The translations under genes were made by a program, and so were the position numbers. The notes beneath the pieces were generated by a model that was given only the letters and a program-made list of their open reading frames with translations, was not told where the DNA came from and did no database searches. From contig CANNQU010000022.1 of the NCBI GenBank assembly GCA_947507965.1, positions 1 through 44,977 on the forward strand: a stretch of DNA of 44,977 nt. Reading direction: 5' to 3'. The stretch is from Bacteroidota bacterium. GTDB taxonomy: Bacteria > Bacteroidota > Bacteroidia > UKL13-3. This document shows positions 17,266 to 25,256 of the stretch, in pieces (within the stretch, counting starts at the first letter, position 1; every line of letters starts with the position of its first letter).

Positions 17266-18147
17266 TTGGACATAAAATATTTTTTATCCTCATTTACACT
17301 GCATCATCTTCGGTATTTAAAACATTATGCTTATTACCTAAAACACAGGAATCTCGTTAGAAGAAATAAATTGTATTATAATAAACATCAAGGCAAGCGA
17401 TGTTTTATTATCGGGAGTGGACCCAGCATGGCATATACCGATATCAGCACGCTGGTAAATGAGCATGTCATTGCCTTGAACAGCTTTTTTGTCAATCCAC
17501 AATGCAATGAAGTTCTACTAAATAATATTCCTGAAAAATATTATTTAGTGCCTCCGAATCACCCCCCTCAAACAGAAGAAGATTGGACACAAACGTTGAG
17601 AACGATGGAAGAAAAAATAAAGTTTCCGATAACGATGTTTTGGGGTATTGATTATAATTCCGGGCATTGGCGGGAAATAATTGAGAAAAACAACTTGTTT
17701 GGTTCCTTCCCTATCCATTATTTCTTCTGTGGTATTCATACACAAGATGGTTATCGGTTAGCAAAGAAGGATATGAACCTAAGCCGCATGTCTCTCTCCG
17801 CATCAAGCACCCTCATTAATGCGCTGGAACTAGCATTATACCTTGGTTTTAGCGAAATTTATTTATTGGGTTTTGAACATAATCATATTTGTGTACAACA
17901 GCCGGAAGAATATAGGGCCTTTCCTAATGCAGTACATTATGAAAAAGAGCTTCGTATTGACTTTGGAAGCAAGCGACCCAATACGACTAATTCTAATATT
18001 CTATTAAATAATTACCACGCTTTTAAAATTTATCTTGAGATACTGAAACTTTTCCCTGATCGGAAAATTATAAACTGCACGCCAGGAGGGATATTAGATG
18101 TGTTTCAGAAAATGAAATTTGAAGATGTATTAAAACAAAAATTATAA
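17266..18147 (+). CDS. DUF115 / sialyltransferase-like Rossmann protein
   Basis: 293 residues from a TTG start (MDIKYFLSSF); no in-frame ATG precedes the conserved core. After a basic, Tyr-rich N-terminal ~40 residues comes GKRCFIIGSGPSMAYTDIS (43-61). This glycine loop is shared by DUF115/MptE-like proteins and GT42 CMP-sialic-acid transferases. Late in the protein LSASSTLINALELALYLG and EIYLLGFEHNHI match the second conserved block of that fold. I infer a sugar-transfer or nucleotide-sugar-binding enzyme for surface glycans; the substrate cannot be read from sequence. No other glycan genes flank it. The lipoprotein gene follows 9 bases downstream, so co-transcription is likely. Confidence 0.75.
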   Translation: MDIKYFLSSFTLHHLRYLKHYAYYLKHRNLVRRNKLYYNKHQGKRCFIIGSGPSMAYTDISTLVNEHVIALNSFFVNPQCNEVLLNNIPEKYYLVPPNHPPQTEEDWTQTLRTMEEKIKFPITMFWGIDYNSGHWREIIEKNNLFGSFPIHYFFCGIHTQDGYRLAKKDMNLSRMSLSASSTLINALELALYLGFSEIYLLGFEHNHICVQQPEEYRAFPNAVHYEKELRIDFGSKRPNTTNSNILLNNYHAFKIYLEILKLFPDRKIINCTPGGILDVFQKMKFEDVLKQKL

Positions 18148-18156
18148 ACTTTACCT

Positions 18157-18600
18157 ATGAAAAAAATCGCATTCTATATTCTCTTCACACTTTTTTTTAC
18201 ACGGTGTACCAATAAAAATAAAGATGATGAAATTCCGGTCGTTCCGGTAAATATTTATATCGACCTCAATTTGAACAGCAGTGCGCCATTGAATACTGTA
18301 GGCGGCTATATCTATGAAAGTGGAGGCAACAAAGGCATCCTCGTATTTCATAATTTCGATGACCGCTATTTAGCTATCGAACGTACCTGTAGTTACCACC
18401 CGTACGATACCTGCAATTTAATAACGATGGATAAAAGTGGCCTAATTTTGAAATGCGGAAAATATAATGGCAACTCCTTTATCGACTGTTGTGGATCGGC
18501 TTTTACTTTCGAAGGATTTGTAAGTAAATCGCCGGCTACCCAATCCTTAAGAACCTATAGCGCCGTTAAATCCGGCAACAGCTTGCATATCTTTAATTAG
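18157..18600 (+). CDS. Degenerate Rieske-like lipoprotein
   Basis: 147 residues. The signal peptide ends at Cys17 (TLFFTRC), a lipobox with an unusual Arg at -1. Residues ~65-147 resemble a Rieske [2Fe-2S] domain: RTCSYHPYDTC (77-86) takes the place of the C-x-H box, and DCCGSAF (110-116) plus FEGFVSKSPATQSLRTY parallel the second box (CPCHGSxF ... GPAxxPLxxY). The spacing of box 1 is C-x-x-H, and in box 2 the Cys and His ligands are Ile and Cys, so a normal cluster is unlikely. It may be a cluster-free fold held by disulfides, or bind another metal. The 3' end overlaps the convergent BNR gene by 8 bases. Confidence 0.7.
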   Translation: MKKIAFYILFTLFFTRCTNKNKDDEIPVVPVNIYIDLNLNSSAPLNTVGGYIYESGGNKGILVFHNFDDRYLAIERTCSYHPYDTCNLITMDKSGLILKCGKYNGNSFIDCCGSAFTFEGFVSKSPATQSLRTYSAVKSGNSLHIFN

Positions 18601-20116
18601 TGGGTTGATTCAACACGGTTAACTTCTTCTTTCTAAAGCCATTTTTCAGTGTTATTTTAGCCTCTCTAAAGCCTCTTGCATTCATTACAAATTCCTGTTC
18701 TCCATTACCTAGGCCTGTTATAACCTTTTTTGTTCCATTAAAAGAAATAGTAAGAACAAATTTTTTCTTTTCAGGAAATACGAAATGAATATATAGTGAA
18801 TCATTTAAAATGACCGCCTGAACACCTTCCATTAGAGGCCTATTCGTTGATGAGAGTGCAACGAAAGGAGCAGCATAAACGACAAAATTAGTATTCTCAT
18901 TAGCCGTAAACACCGGTATTATTTTTCCTTCTACGGCATCAATATCAATGTAGTCACCAAAAAAAACGGTGCTTCCCGGGGCCGCAAATGGCTTTGGTGT
19001 AATGCGGCTATTTTTCCATGTGCTACCTCCATCATCACTACTTGCTAAATATACATCAAGATAGGCTCCAGTATTGCTGTTACGTTTATCATAAAACAGT
19101 ATATATACATTTCCTGAACTGGCATCAATACTTAAATTATTGCTAAACTGATCGGCGCCATTACCGAGAGGGTCATTATTAACTCTTTGGTCTTCACTCC
19201 AATTTTCTCCCCCATCATCCGAATATTTTATAAACACATCGGCATCGCCGTTTCGGGTGTCAGCCCAATTTACATAAATACGATCTTTGAATTTTGAATT
19301 CCGATTATTGCATAACATAAAGGGCATTCCATTCGCTCTAAAGATATGCTTTACTGGAATATCCCATCCATTTACCTGACGTGCAATAACTTTATCGGTA
19401 CCAAATGATACCCCCCCATCGATACTTTTATCCAACCAAAGGTTATTCATTCCACTCCAACAAACATAGATATTTCCTTTGCTATCGGCACACGATGTTG
19501 CTCCTTCCATCGTACTATCACCATCTAAACAATCACCTGAAACATCAGAGACCGTTAGTGACTCAGACCAAGTAGCACCTTGGTTCTTCGACTGAGAGAA
19601 ACGAATTCTGGAATGATCGTTAGGGTTTTTACTTTTGTACTTATCAAATTCAGTCCAAGAAATAAATACATTACCATTTAAATCGGTATTGAGCCATTCT
19701 TTGTCTTGCACTCTGCCTTCGTGGTAACCAATACCGATATCATAAAAGCAAGTATCATAGCGAACGTTTATTTTTTGAACCACCATTTTATCGATCCAGT
19801 TTGGAAAAGACTTCCTTGGATTTTTGCCAAGATGAGCAAAATACAAATTTCCTTTACTGTCGAAATGAACCATTGGGTCTCCCCAAATTCCATTCATCGA
19901 TTCCATTTGTTTCTCCTTCCAAGTAATACCTCCGTCAACGCTATAATAATAATTATTGATATTGGATGAAGCAACAACCTGCATTGGGTTTACCGGATTA
20001 ATGGCAATACTCACTTCTTCCGGTGAATTCTCTGAATAGTTTACCTTGATGAGTTTTTGCTGTGCCTGAAGGCCAACAAAATTAAAGAGGGATATCGCAC
20101 CCATAATATATTTCAT
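18593..20116 (-). CDS. Secreted BNR/Asp-box beta-propeller protein
   Basis: 507 residues with a signal peptide (1-19, ending LQAQ). Five Asp-boxes (S-x-D-x-G-x-x-W/F) are visible: SVDGGITW (59-66), SKNQGATW (176-183), SIDGGVSF (231-238), SDDGGENW (299-306) and SDDGGSTW (360-367). These define a sialidase-type six-bladed propeller. I do not see a FRIP motif, and the arginine triad is not evident, so sialidase activity is doubtful. A binding or structural exoprotein is equally likely. The last ~90 residues are a beta module that might be a divergent sorting domain (ILTI...KITLKNGFRKKKLTV pattern), but it lacks a clear PNP motif. Confidence 0.8.
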   Translation of the reverse strand: MKYIMGAISLFNFVGLQAQQKLIKVNYSENSPEEVSIAINPVNPMQVVASSNINNYYYSVDGGITWKEKQMESMNGIWGDPMVHFDSKGNLYFAHLGKNPRKSFPNWIDKMVVQKINVRYDTCFYDIGIGYHEGRVQDKEWLNTDLNGNVFISWTEFDKYKSKNPNDHSRIRFSQSKNQGATWSESLTVSDVSGDCLDGDSTMEGATSCADSKGNIYVCWSGMNNLWLDKSIDGGVSFGTDKVIARQVNGWDIPVKHIFRANGMPFMLCNNRNSKFKDRIYVNWADTRNGDADVFIKYSDDGGENWSEDQRVNNDPLGNGADQFSNNLSIDASSGNVYILFYDKRNSNTGAYLDVYLASSDDGGSTWKNSRITPKPFAAPGSTVFFGDYIDIDAVEGKIIPVFTANENTNFVVYAAPFVALSSTNRPLMEGVQAVILNDSLYIHFVFPEKKKFVLTISFNGTKKVITGLGNGEQEFVMNARGFREAKITLKNGFRKKKLTVLNQPTN

Positions 20117-20186
20117 AAAAAACGATGTATTAGAAGTTCAAAGAAAAGGATAAATAAAATATAGTTTCCGAGAAGGATAAAATAAA

Positions 20187-20214
20187 AAAGCCATCTGAAT
20201 AAACAGATGGCTTT
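20187..20214 (-). terminator. Intrinsic terminator of the H1-like gene
   Basis: An 11-bp perfect stem, AAAGCCATCTG (20187-20197) with CAGATGGCTTT (20204-20214), and a 6-base loop. On the minus strand it is followed by a T6 tract, 39 bases past the stop of the Lys/Ala-rich gene. Confidence 0.9.
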
Positions 20215-20253
20215 CTTATTTTTAAAATGCATGTATAACATGCATACCACTTA

Positions 20254-20463
20254 TTACGCTTTTTTAGTGGCGGCTTTTTTAGGAGCAGCTTTTTTAGGAG
20301 CAGCTTTTTTAGCGGCAGCTTTTTTAGGAGCAGCTTTTTTAGGAGCAGCTTTCTTAGCAGCTGGTTTAGCAGCTGGTTTAGCAGCCGCTTTTTTTGGTGC
20401 TGCTTTCTTAGCAGCTTTTTTTGGTGCTGCTTTTTTAGCAGCTTTTTTAGTAGCTTTAGCCAT
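20254..20463 (-). CDS. Histone H1-like Lys/Ala/Pro-rich protein
   Basis: 69 residues made only of Lys, Ala, Pro, Thr and the initial Met. It is built from KKAAPKKAA-type repeats and resembles the tails of eukaryotic H1, chlamydial HctB and AlgP. It is very basic, with no acidic residues, and should be disordered until it binds nucleic acid. A perfect -7 element 27 bases upstream and a strong terminator downstream show it is a genuine gene. Nucleoid compaction or RNA binding is the likely role, by analogy. The DNA repeats make its length prone to variation, and plus-strand Ala/Phe/Leu-rich ORFs here are shadows. Confidence 0.8.
   Translation of the reverse strand: MAKATKKAAKKAAPKKAAKKAAPKKAAAKPAAKPAAKKAAPKKAAPKKAAAKKAAPKKAAPKKAATKKA
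20270..20455 (-). repeat. Tandem short repeats inside the H1-like gene
   Basis: Repeated 15-18-base units (plus strand: aggagcagcttttttaggag-like, alternating with gctggttta units) encode the KKAAPKKAA blocks. They are a probable site of slippage or recombination between units. Confidence 0.75.
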
Positions 20464-20489
20464 AATAAAATTAATTAATTTAGACAGAA

Positions 20490-20497
20490 CAAATGTA
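20490..20497 (-). promoter_or_regulatory. -7 promoter element of the H1-like gene
   Basis: CAAATGTA on the plus strand is TACATTTG on the minus strand, a perfect TAnnTTTG, 26 bases before the ATG at 20463. Confidence 0.65.
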
Positions 20498-20553
20498 GAT
20501 TCATTTTCTTACTCCACAATAGACGCATTGCGTGTGTTAATAATTTCAAAAGG

Positions 20554-20592
20554 CAGATAGGCCTGAAACACCTATAAAATATAGACTATATG
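20554..20592. repeat. Dyad-containing direct repeat, copy 1
   Basis: The core is ATAGGCCTGAAACACCTATA followed by an A/T-rich stretch and AGAC. It contains the inverted pair ATAGG...CCTAT. It matches copy 2 (20871-20910) in the same orientation at roughly four-fifths of positions. Confidence 0.55.
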
Positions 20593-20870
20593 CCATATGA
20601 TAAGAATGAAAAAAGTTTTACACATATATTTCAAAAAACGAAGTGCCCTCAGAATTTATTTCTTTACTTCTTGAAATCCTTTGGTGGATAGTGTTTCAAG
20701 CTGTTCCAATAAATTAATAATTTTAAAAACTTCTCTTTAAAGATAGAATTTGAATTTTCTTTGCCAATGATATTTAAAAATAAATGACTGGTTTTTTGCT
20801 TCAATACCCTTTTTATGAAAACGGTTTTTCCTTTCGTTTTCTTTTTAACAACACAAAAATAAAATTTACC

Positions 20871-20910
20871 TATAGGCCTGTAATACCTATAAACAAAGAC
20901 GTTATAGGCA
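20871..20910. repeat. Dyad-containing direct repeat, copy 2
   Basis: The core is TATAGGCCTGTAATACCTAT, then AAACAAAGACGTTATAGGC. The inverted pair TATAGG...CCTATA is preserved although the loop bases differ from copy 1. It is an operator-like or hairpin-forming site about 317 bases from copy 1. Confidence 0.55.
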
Positions 20911-20986
20911 CAACAAAAATGAAAAAGTAATTCCACTTAAAGATATAATGTAGTTTATTTTCTATTCATACAGCGATTCTGAGGCT

Positions 20987-21013
20987 AAAAAAAAACATGG
21001 TTTTACGGCCATG
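20987..21013 (-). terminator. Orphan minus-strand intrinsic terminator-like hairpin
   Basis: On the minus strand CATGG, an 8-base loop and CCATG (21013-20996) are followed by nine T residues (20995-20987). No annotated minus-strand gene ends here. It could end an unannotated small transcript starting in 21014-21164, or antisense transcription of the DUF6929 gene. Confidence 0.45.
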
Positions 21014-21164
21014 AGTGTATTTTTATTTGAACGCTTTTTTCAAATTGAATTTACAATTACACCGATAAATGTTTTTCTGAAACTTCATTTTTAAAATAAA
21101 ATCGGGTAATTTGTTTGCTAGGATAAAACGAAAATGTATTTTAGCGGTATTATTTTACAACCGC

Positions 21165-22049
21165 ATGAAACTTCAATTACTTCAGTCGAAAATATTTGAT
21201 TCTATTCCTTCGGGATCTGGTATCGAAAAATGGCAAGACAAAATTTATATCGTAGGAGACGACAGTAATTTTTTATTTGAGTTAAACAATGATTGGGAGT
21301 TAACAAAAGCGATACGACTTTTCGACCGACCAACAGATGAGAACGAAAGAATCATGAAGCCGATAAAGCCCGACCTTGAAGCGGTGACCCTTGTTCCACC
21401 GAGTCATTTGTTAGCCATGGGTTCGGGTACTCTACCGGAGTTGCGTGATGTAGGTGTGCTTTTAAATCTTGCAGCACAAGATGAACTTGAATATTTGAAT
21501 TTCAATGAAATATATGAAACGCTCAGAAGTATTACCTCACAGGTAAATATTGAAGGGGCTTGTAATGTAGATGATAAAATAATTCTATTAAATAGAGGAG
21601 ATAATCAGCATTCCAATCAACTCATCATCACGAATTGGAATAGGAAGCAACTCTCTGTTGAGAAACAACTGGATATTCATTTTTTAGATTTGCCTCAGAT
21701 AGAAAATATCAATGCCGGTTTTACGGGATGTGTTCATTTACCTGAAACGGATATGATGATTTTTTGTGCTTCCGCAGAAGACACCTCCAATGGATATGAC
21801 GACGGAATGATAAAAGGAAGTTTGTTGGGTGTGATGCAAAACTTCACCTCTCAAATTGCGCATCATGAAGTAAAAATATCAGATATAATGATACCCGAAT
21901 TCTTTAAAGGCAAGAAAATCGAATCGGTATGTATCGATGAATTTATAAATAGAAATGAAGTTACCATCTTAGTTGTTGCCGATAACGATAAAGGGAAAAC
22001 AGAGCTAATGCGTTTGCACATGTCCTTTTCAGATTCGTTTTTTAGGTAA
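21165..22049 (+). CDS. DUF6929-type protein
   Basis: About 294 residues from ATG 21165 (MKLQLLQSKIFDSIPSGSGI); an upstream in-frame start at 21111 would add 18 residues that overlap a promoter-like TATTTTAG (21137-21144). There is no signal peptide. The pattern of short beta-hairpins (DKIYIVGDDSNFLFELN; LEAVTLVPPSHLLAMGSG; NIEGACNVDDKIILLNRGDN; GFTGCVHLPETDMMIFCASAEDT, cited as patterns) indicates a cytoplasmic beta-propeller of the Bacteroidota DUF6929 type. Biochemical function is unknown. The reductase gene begins 6 bases after its stop, so the two form an operon. Confidence 0.75.
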   Translation: MKLQLLQSKIFDSIPSGSGIEKWQDKIYIVGDDSNFLFELNNDWELTKAIRLFDRPTDENERIMKPIKPDLEAVTLVPPSHLLAMGSGTLPELRDVGVLLNLAAQDELEYLNFNEIYETLRSITSQVNIEGACNVDDKIILLNRGDNQHSNQLIITNWNRKQLSVEKQLDIHFLDLPQIENINAGFTGCVHLPETDMMIFCASAEDTSNGYDDGMIKGSLLGVMQNFTSQIAHHEVKISDIMIPEFFKGKKIESVCIDEFINRNEVTILVVADNDKGKTELMRLHMSFSDSFFR

Positions 22050-22055
22050 TAAAAC

Positions 22056-23051
22056 ATGATATTAGTTAGCGGCGCTACTGGCTTTTTAGGATCTTATGTC
22101 GTGTGTGAGTTACTCCTGCAAAACAAAAAGGTGCGTGCCCTTAAGAGAGCCTCCAGCACCCTCACTGAATTTGAGTTTATATGCACGGTGAATCATATTT
22201 CTGAGTTGCAACTTCAAAATTTAACCTGGTTTACTGCCGACATTTTAGAAATAGCTGATTTGGAAATAGCATTCCAAGAGGTAGATGAAGTAATCCATTG
22301 TGCCGGAATGGTTTCTTTTGTTCCGAAGGACATGGAAGAAATGGTACGCATCAATGTGGAGGGTACGGCCAACATGGTAAATACTGCATTACATCAGAAG
22401 GTACATAAATTCGGATATATAAGTAGTATCGCAGCCATTGGCAGAGGAAACAACGAGAACCTCATCGATGAGAATACAAAATGGGAAACGAGTGCTAATA
22501 ATACCAACTACGCTGAAACCAAATTCGCCGCCGAGATGGAAGTATGGCGTGGCATACAGGAAGGACTAAATGCTGTAATTGTAAACCCCGGGATAATTAT
22601 TGGTGCTTGTGATTTCACACGAGGTACCGGCAAAATGTTTGAGATAGGCAAAAAAGGATTATCCTTCTATACGCCTGGCATCAATGGTTTTGTTGATGTA
22701 AGAGATGTAACCAAATGTCTGCTACAACTATTGGAGAGAAATATTTTCAATGAACGCTTCATTCTGGTTTCGGAAAACTATGCCTTCAAAAGGTTTTATG
22801 ACGAAGTTGCAGATGACCTTCATAAAACAAAACCAAAATACAATACGCCTTTTTGGTTAGCTAAGCTAGGCTACCAATTTTTGGCTTTGAAAAGTTTCTT
22901 CACCGGTAGAAAACCATTACTCACCAAAGAAACAACCTTTGCCGCCTACCGAAAGTTTTACTACAACAATGCCAAAATAAAGAAGGCATTGGATTTCGAA
23001 TTTATTCAAGTAAAAGAAACCATTGGCTGGACTTGCGAGTGGTATAGATGA
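22056..23051 (+). CDS. NAD(P)-dependent epimerase/dehydratase (extended SDR)
   Basis: 331 residues. The Rossmann motif GATGFLG is at 6-12, the AGMVSF/NVEGT region follows (about residues 88-108), and a YAETK (Y-x-x-x-K) catalytic pair comes later. The PGIIIGACDFTRGTG block is typical of dihydroflavonol-4-reductase-like and hopanoid-associated extended SDRs. The C-terminus carries a hydrophobic helix and basic residues. The substrate is unknown; roles in aldehyde, sterol-like or sugar reduction all occur in this family. It is co-transcribed with the DUF6929 gene (6-base gap). Confidence 0.85.
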   Translation: MILVSGATGFLGSYVVCELLLQNKKVRALKRASSTLTEFEFICTVNHISELQLQNLTWFTADILEIADLEIAFQEVDEVIHCAGMVSFVPKDMEEMVRINVEGTANMVNTALHQKVHKFGYISSIAAIGRGNNENLIDENTKWETSANNTNYAETKFAAEMEVWRGIQEGLNAVIVNPGIIIGACDFTRGTGKMFEIGKKGLSFYTPGINGFVDVRDVTKCLLQLLERNIFNERFILVSENYAFKRFYDEVADDLHKTKPKYNTPFWLAKLGYQFLALKSFFTGRKPLLTKETTFAAYRKFYYNNAKIKKALDFEFIQVKETIGWTCEWYR

Positions 23052-23104
23052 TTTAATTGTTGATTCTGGTTCGGTAATACACAAATCTTTATTATTTTCG
23101 CTTT

Positions 23105-25219
23105 GTGTTATTGTTTACGATTATTACCGAGGAGCCGTGGTGGTTCATCTTGTTTTGCATTATTCTGGGGGCGGCTTATGCGCTAATTCTTTACCCTGTA
23201 AAATTATTAAAGACCGTTGAAGGTAAAAAGCCAAAATTACTTCGCTTCATGGCTGTATTACGCTTTTTTATTATCTTTTTTCTATCCTATTTACTCCTCT
23301 CGCCACTAATAAAGTCATACTTACGCGAAGTACAGAAACCCATTATTGTGCTCGCCCAGGATAATTCACAATCTATTTTACTTAATAAAGACTCTTCCTT
23401 TTATAAAACAGATTATCTGAAGAATTTGGAGCAACTTAAGAATACCCTGAGTGAAAAATTCGAGGTGCAATATTATAGTTTCGGCAAAACACTGAACGAA
23501 ACCCCTTCTATTGAATTTAATGAGAAGCAGACCAATATTAGCGCGCTACTGGATGCCGTATATGATAAATATGAAGGGCAAAATTTAGGTGCCATAATTT
23601 TAGCAAGCGACGGTATTTATAACCAGGGAAGTAACCCGTTGTATAACAATAAAAAACTTAAAACAACAATATATACATTGGCTTTAGGCGATACCACCTT
23701 ACCTCGCGACGTCATCGTAAAAAAAGTAAGAATCAATTCGATTGCCTATCTCGGAAACTCCTTTCCAATAGAAATTGAAGCAGATGCTTATGGTTATAAC
23801 GGAGAGAATCTCAGTGTAACGGTAGTCCATAACGGCCAAACAGAATCAATTCAGAATATAACGGCCACTTCTTCACGTTTCACCAAAACCCTGCTTTTAC
23901 ATTTTGATGCCAAAGTAAAGGGAATGCAGCGCTACACCATTAGGATCAATAAGCACCAAGGAGAATTGAGTTTTTTGAATAATACGAAAGATGTATTTAT
24001 TGATGTTATTGATGGAAGGCAAAAAATATTATTGCTGGCCGGCGCACCCCACCCTGATTTAGGAGCATTGAAAAACGCTATCGAAACGAATCAAAATTAT
24101 GAAATTCAACTATTATATGCAAAAGCACTCCCGGTAGATATTACCACAAAGTTACACGAATACAGTTTAATTATTCTTCATCAAATTCCATCAACTGAAT
24201 TCTCTACAAAAAGCCTATTTGATGCCCTCGATAAAATAAAGATTCCACGTCTCTATATTTTGGGCGGTCAAAGCAATTTATCCGTATTCTACAGTTTAAA
24301 TGAGGGACTAAGTATTGGCAATAATCGAGGGACTACAAACGATGCATTACCAAGACTCAATAGCAATTTTAATTTATTTACACTAAGTGATGAAACACAG
24401 AACAATTTAAATAAATTCCCACCATTACAAGTGCCCTTTGGAAATTATAATGCTGCAGGCGATGCCCACATTTTGTTTAAGCAACAAATAGGTGCCACCC
24501 TTAGTGATATGCCACTCCTTTTATTTACGAATAAAAACGACTATAAGACGGGCATTATTTGTGGGGAAGGAATTTGGCGATGGCGTATTCAAGAATATGC
24601 TCAAACAGAGTCGCAGAAGGCATCGAATGAAGTACTAACGAAAACCATTCAATATCTTTCTTCAAAAGATGATAAACGTTTACTCCGGATTATTTCGGTG
24701 CAAAAAACATTTGAAGAAAACGAAAATGTACTATTCGATGCCGAAGTATATACTCCGAGCTATGAACTCACCAATGAACCAGAAGTGAGTTATAAAATTA
24801 TTAATGAAGAAGGAAAAACATTCGACTACCAATTTAGCAAGAGTGGAAAATCATATCATTTAGATTGTGGCATTTTGCCGGCTGGAAGCTATCGTTATTT
24901 TGCCGCCACGCAATCGGGTGGGAGACCCGAAAATGTTTCAGGTCAATTTACGGTAATTCCATTACAGGCTGAATTCACTGAAACAGTAGCGAATCATCAA
25001 TTACTTGCCTCCTTGTCGTATATGCATAATGGAAAGCTTTTTTATGCAAAGGAAATGCAAAAAATAGTCGATGAAATAATAGCCAACCAAACCATTAAAC
25101 CACTTAGCTATGCACACCAACGTCTAGAAGACTTAATAAATTTGAAGTGGATTTTTGCCCTTCTACTGTTTACATTAACCGCAGAATGGTTCTTTAGAAA
25201 ACGGGAAGGTGGGTACTAA
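23105..25219 (+). CDS. VWA-domain membrane protein
   Basis: About 704 residues from GTG 23105; TTG at 23111 is an equally good start, because a near-consensus -7 element (TATTTTCG, 23093-23100) sits only 4 bases before the GTG. Two N-terminal membrane segments (about 13-31 and 48-68) precede a von Willebrand A-like domain. Its MIDAS motif DNSQS is at 86-90 and the distal LASDGIYNQGSNP follows. Ig-like beta domains and a GATase-like segment (KILLLAGAPHPDLGALKNAI) come next, then one C-terminal membrane helix (about 683-698). It is related in layout to BatA-type aerotolerance and MoxR-associated proteins, but no MoxR or Bat partner is near. Confidence 0.8.
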   Translation: MLLFTIITEEPWWFILFCIILGAAYALILYPVKLLKTVEGKKPKLLRFMAVLRFFIIFFLSYLLLSPLIKSYLREVQKPIIVLAQDNSQSILLNKDSSFYKTDYLKNLEQLKNTLSEKFEVQYYSFGKTLNETPSIEFNEKQTNISALLDAVYDKYEGQNLGAIILASDGIYNQGSNPLYNNKKLKTTIYTLALGDTTLPRDVIVKKVRINSIAYLGNSFPIEIEADAYGYNGENLSVTVVHNGQTESIQNITATSSRFTKTLLLHFDAKVKGMQRYTIRINKHQGELSFLNNTKDVFIDVIDGRQKILLLAGAPHPDLGALKNAIETNQNYEIQLLYAKALPVDITTKLHEYSLIILHQIPSTEFSTKSLFDALDKIKIPRLYILGGQSNLSVFYSLNEGLSIGNNRGTTNDALPRLNSNFNLFTLSDETQNNLNKFPPLQVPFGNYNAAGDAHILFKQQIGATLSDMPLLLFTNKNDYKTGIICGEGIWRWRIQEYAQTESQKASNEVLTKTIQYLSSKDDKRLLRIISVQKTFEENENVLFDAEVYTPSYELTNEPEVSYKIINEEGKTFDYQFSKSGKSYHLDCGILPAGSYRYFAATQSGGRPENVSGQFTVIPLQAEFTETVANHQLLASLSYMHNGKLFYAKEMQKIVDEIIANQTIKPLSYAHQRLEDLINLKWIFALLLFTLTAEWFFRKREGGY

Positions 25220-25256
25220 ATAAAGGAGGTTCACTACTATTCGTACTAGTAATACA

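Larger units (their letters stand above)
20464..21164. other. 0.7 kb AT-rich non-coding region
   Basis: The stretch between the H1-like gene and the DUF6929 gene lacks convincing coding sequence. A 90-codon minus-strand ORF (20664-20936) has Phe/Lys/Tyr-biased composition like random AT-rich DNA. It holds the H1 promoter, two copies of a ~38-base dyad-containing element, and an orphan minus-strand terminator (all listed separately). No tRNA or recognised small RNA is visible. Confidence 0.6.

Noticed and set aside
18593-20116. Calling the Asp-box protein an active sialidase
   Set aside because: Asp-boxes alone mark a fold. The FRIP motif and arginine triad were not found, so only the propeller was called.
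20270-20455. CRISPR-like periodic repeats
   Set aside because: The units are contiguous, in frame and encode a Lys/Ala protein, with no spacers.
20207-20560. Ala/Phe/Leu-rich plus-strand ORF of 117 codons
   Set aside because: It is the complement of the Lys/Ala repeat gene, spans that gene's terminator and promoter, and has no promoter of its own.
20664-20936. 90-codon minus-strand ORF in the AT-rich gap
   Set aside because: Composition is typical of random AT-rich sequence, no family is recognisable, and no promoter or start signal is seen. It also covers one copy of the dyad repeat.
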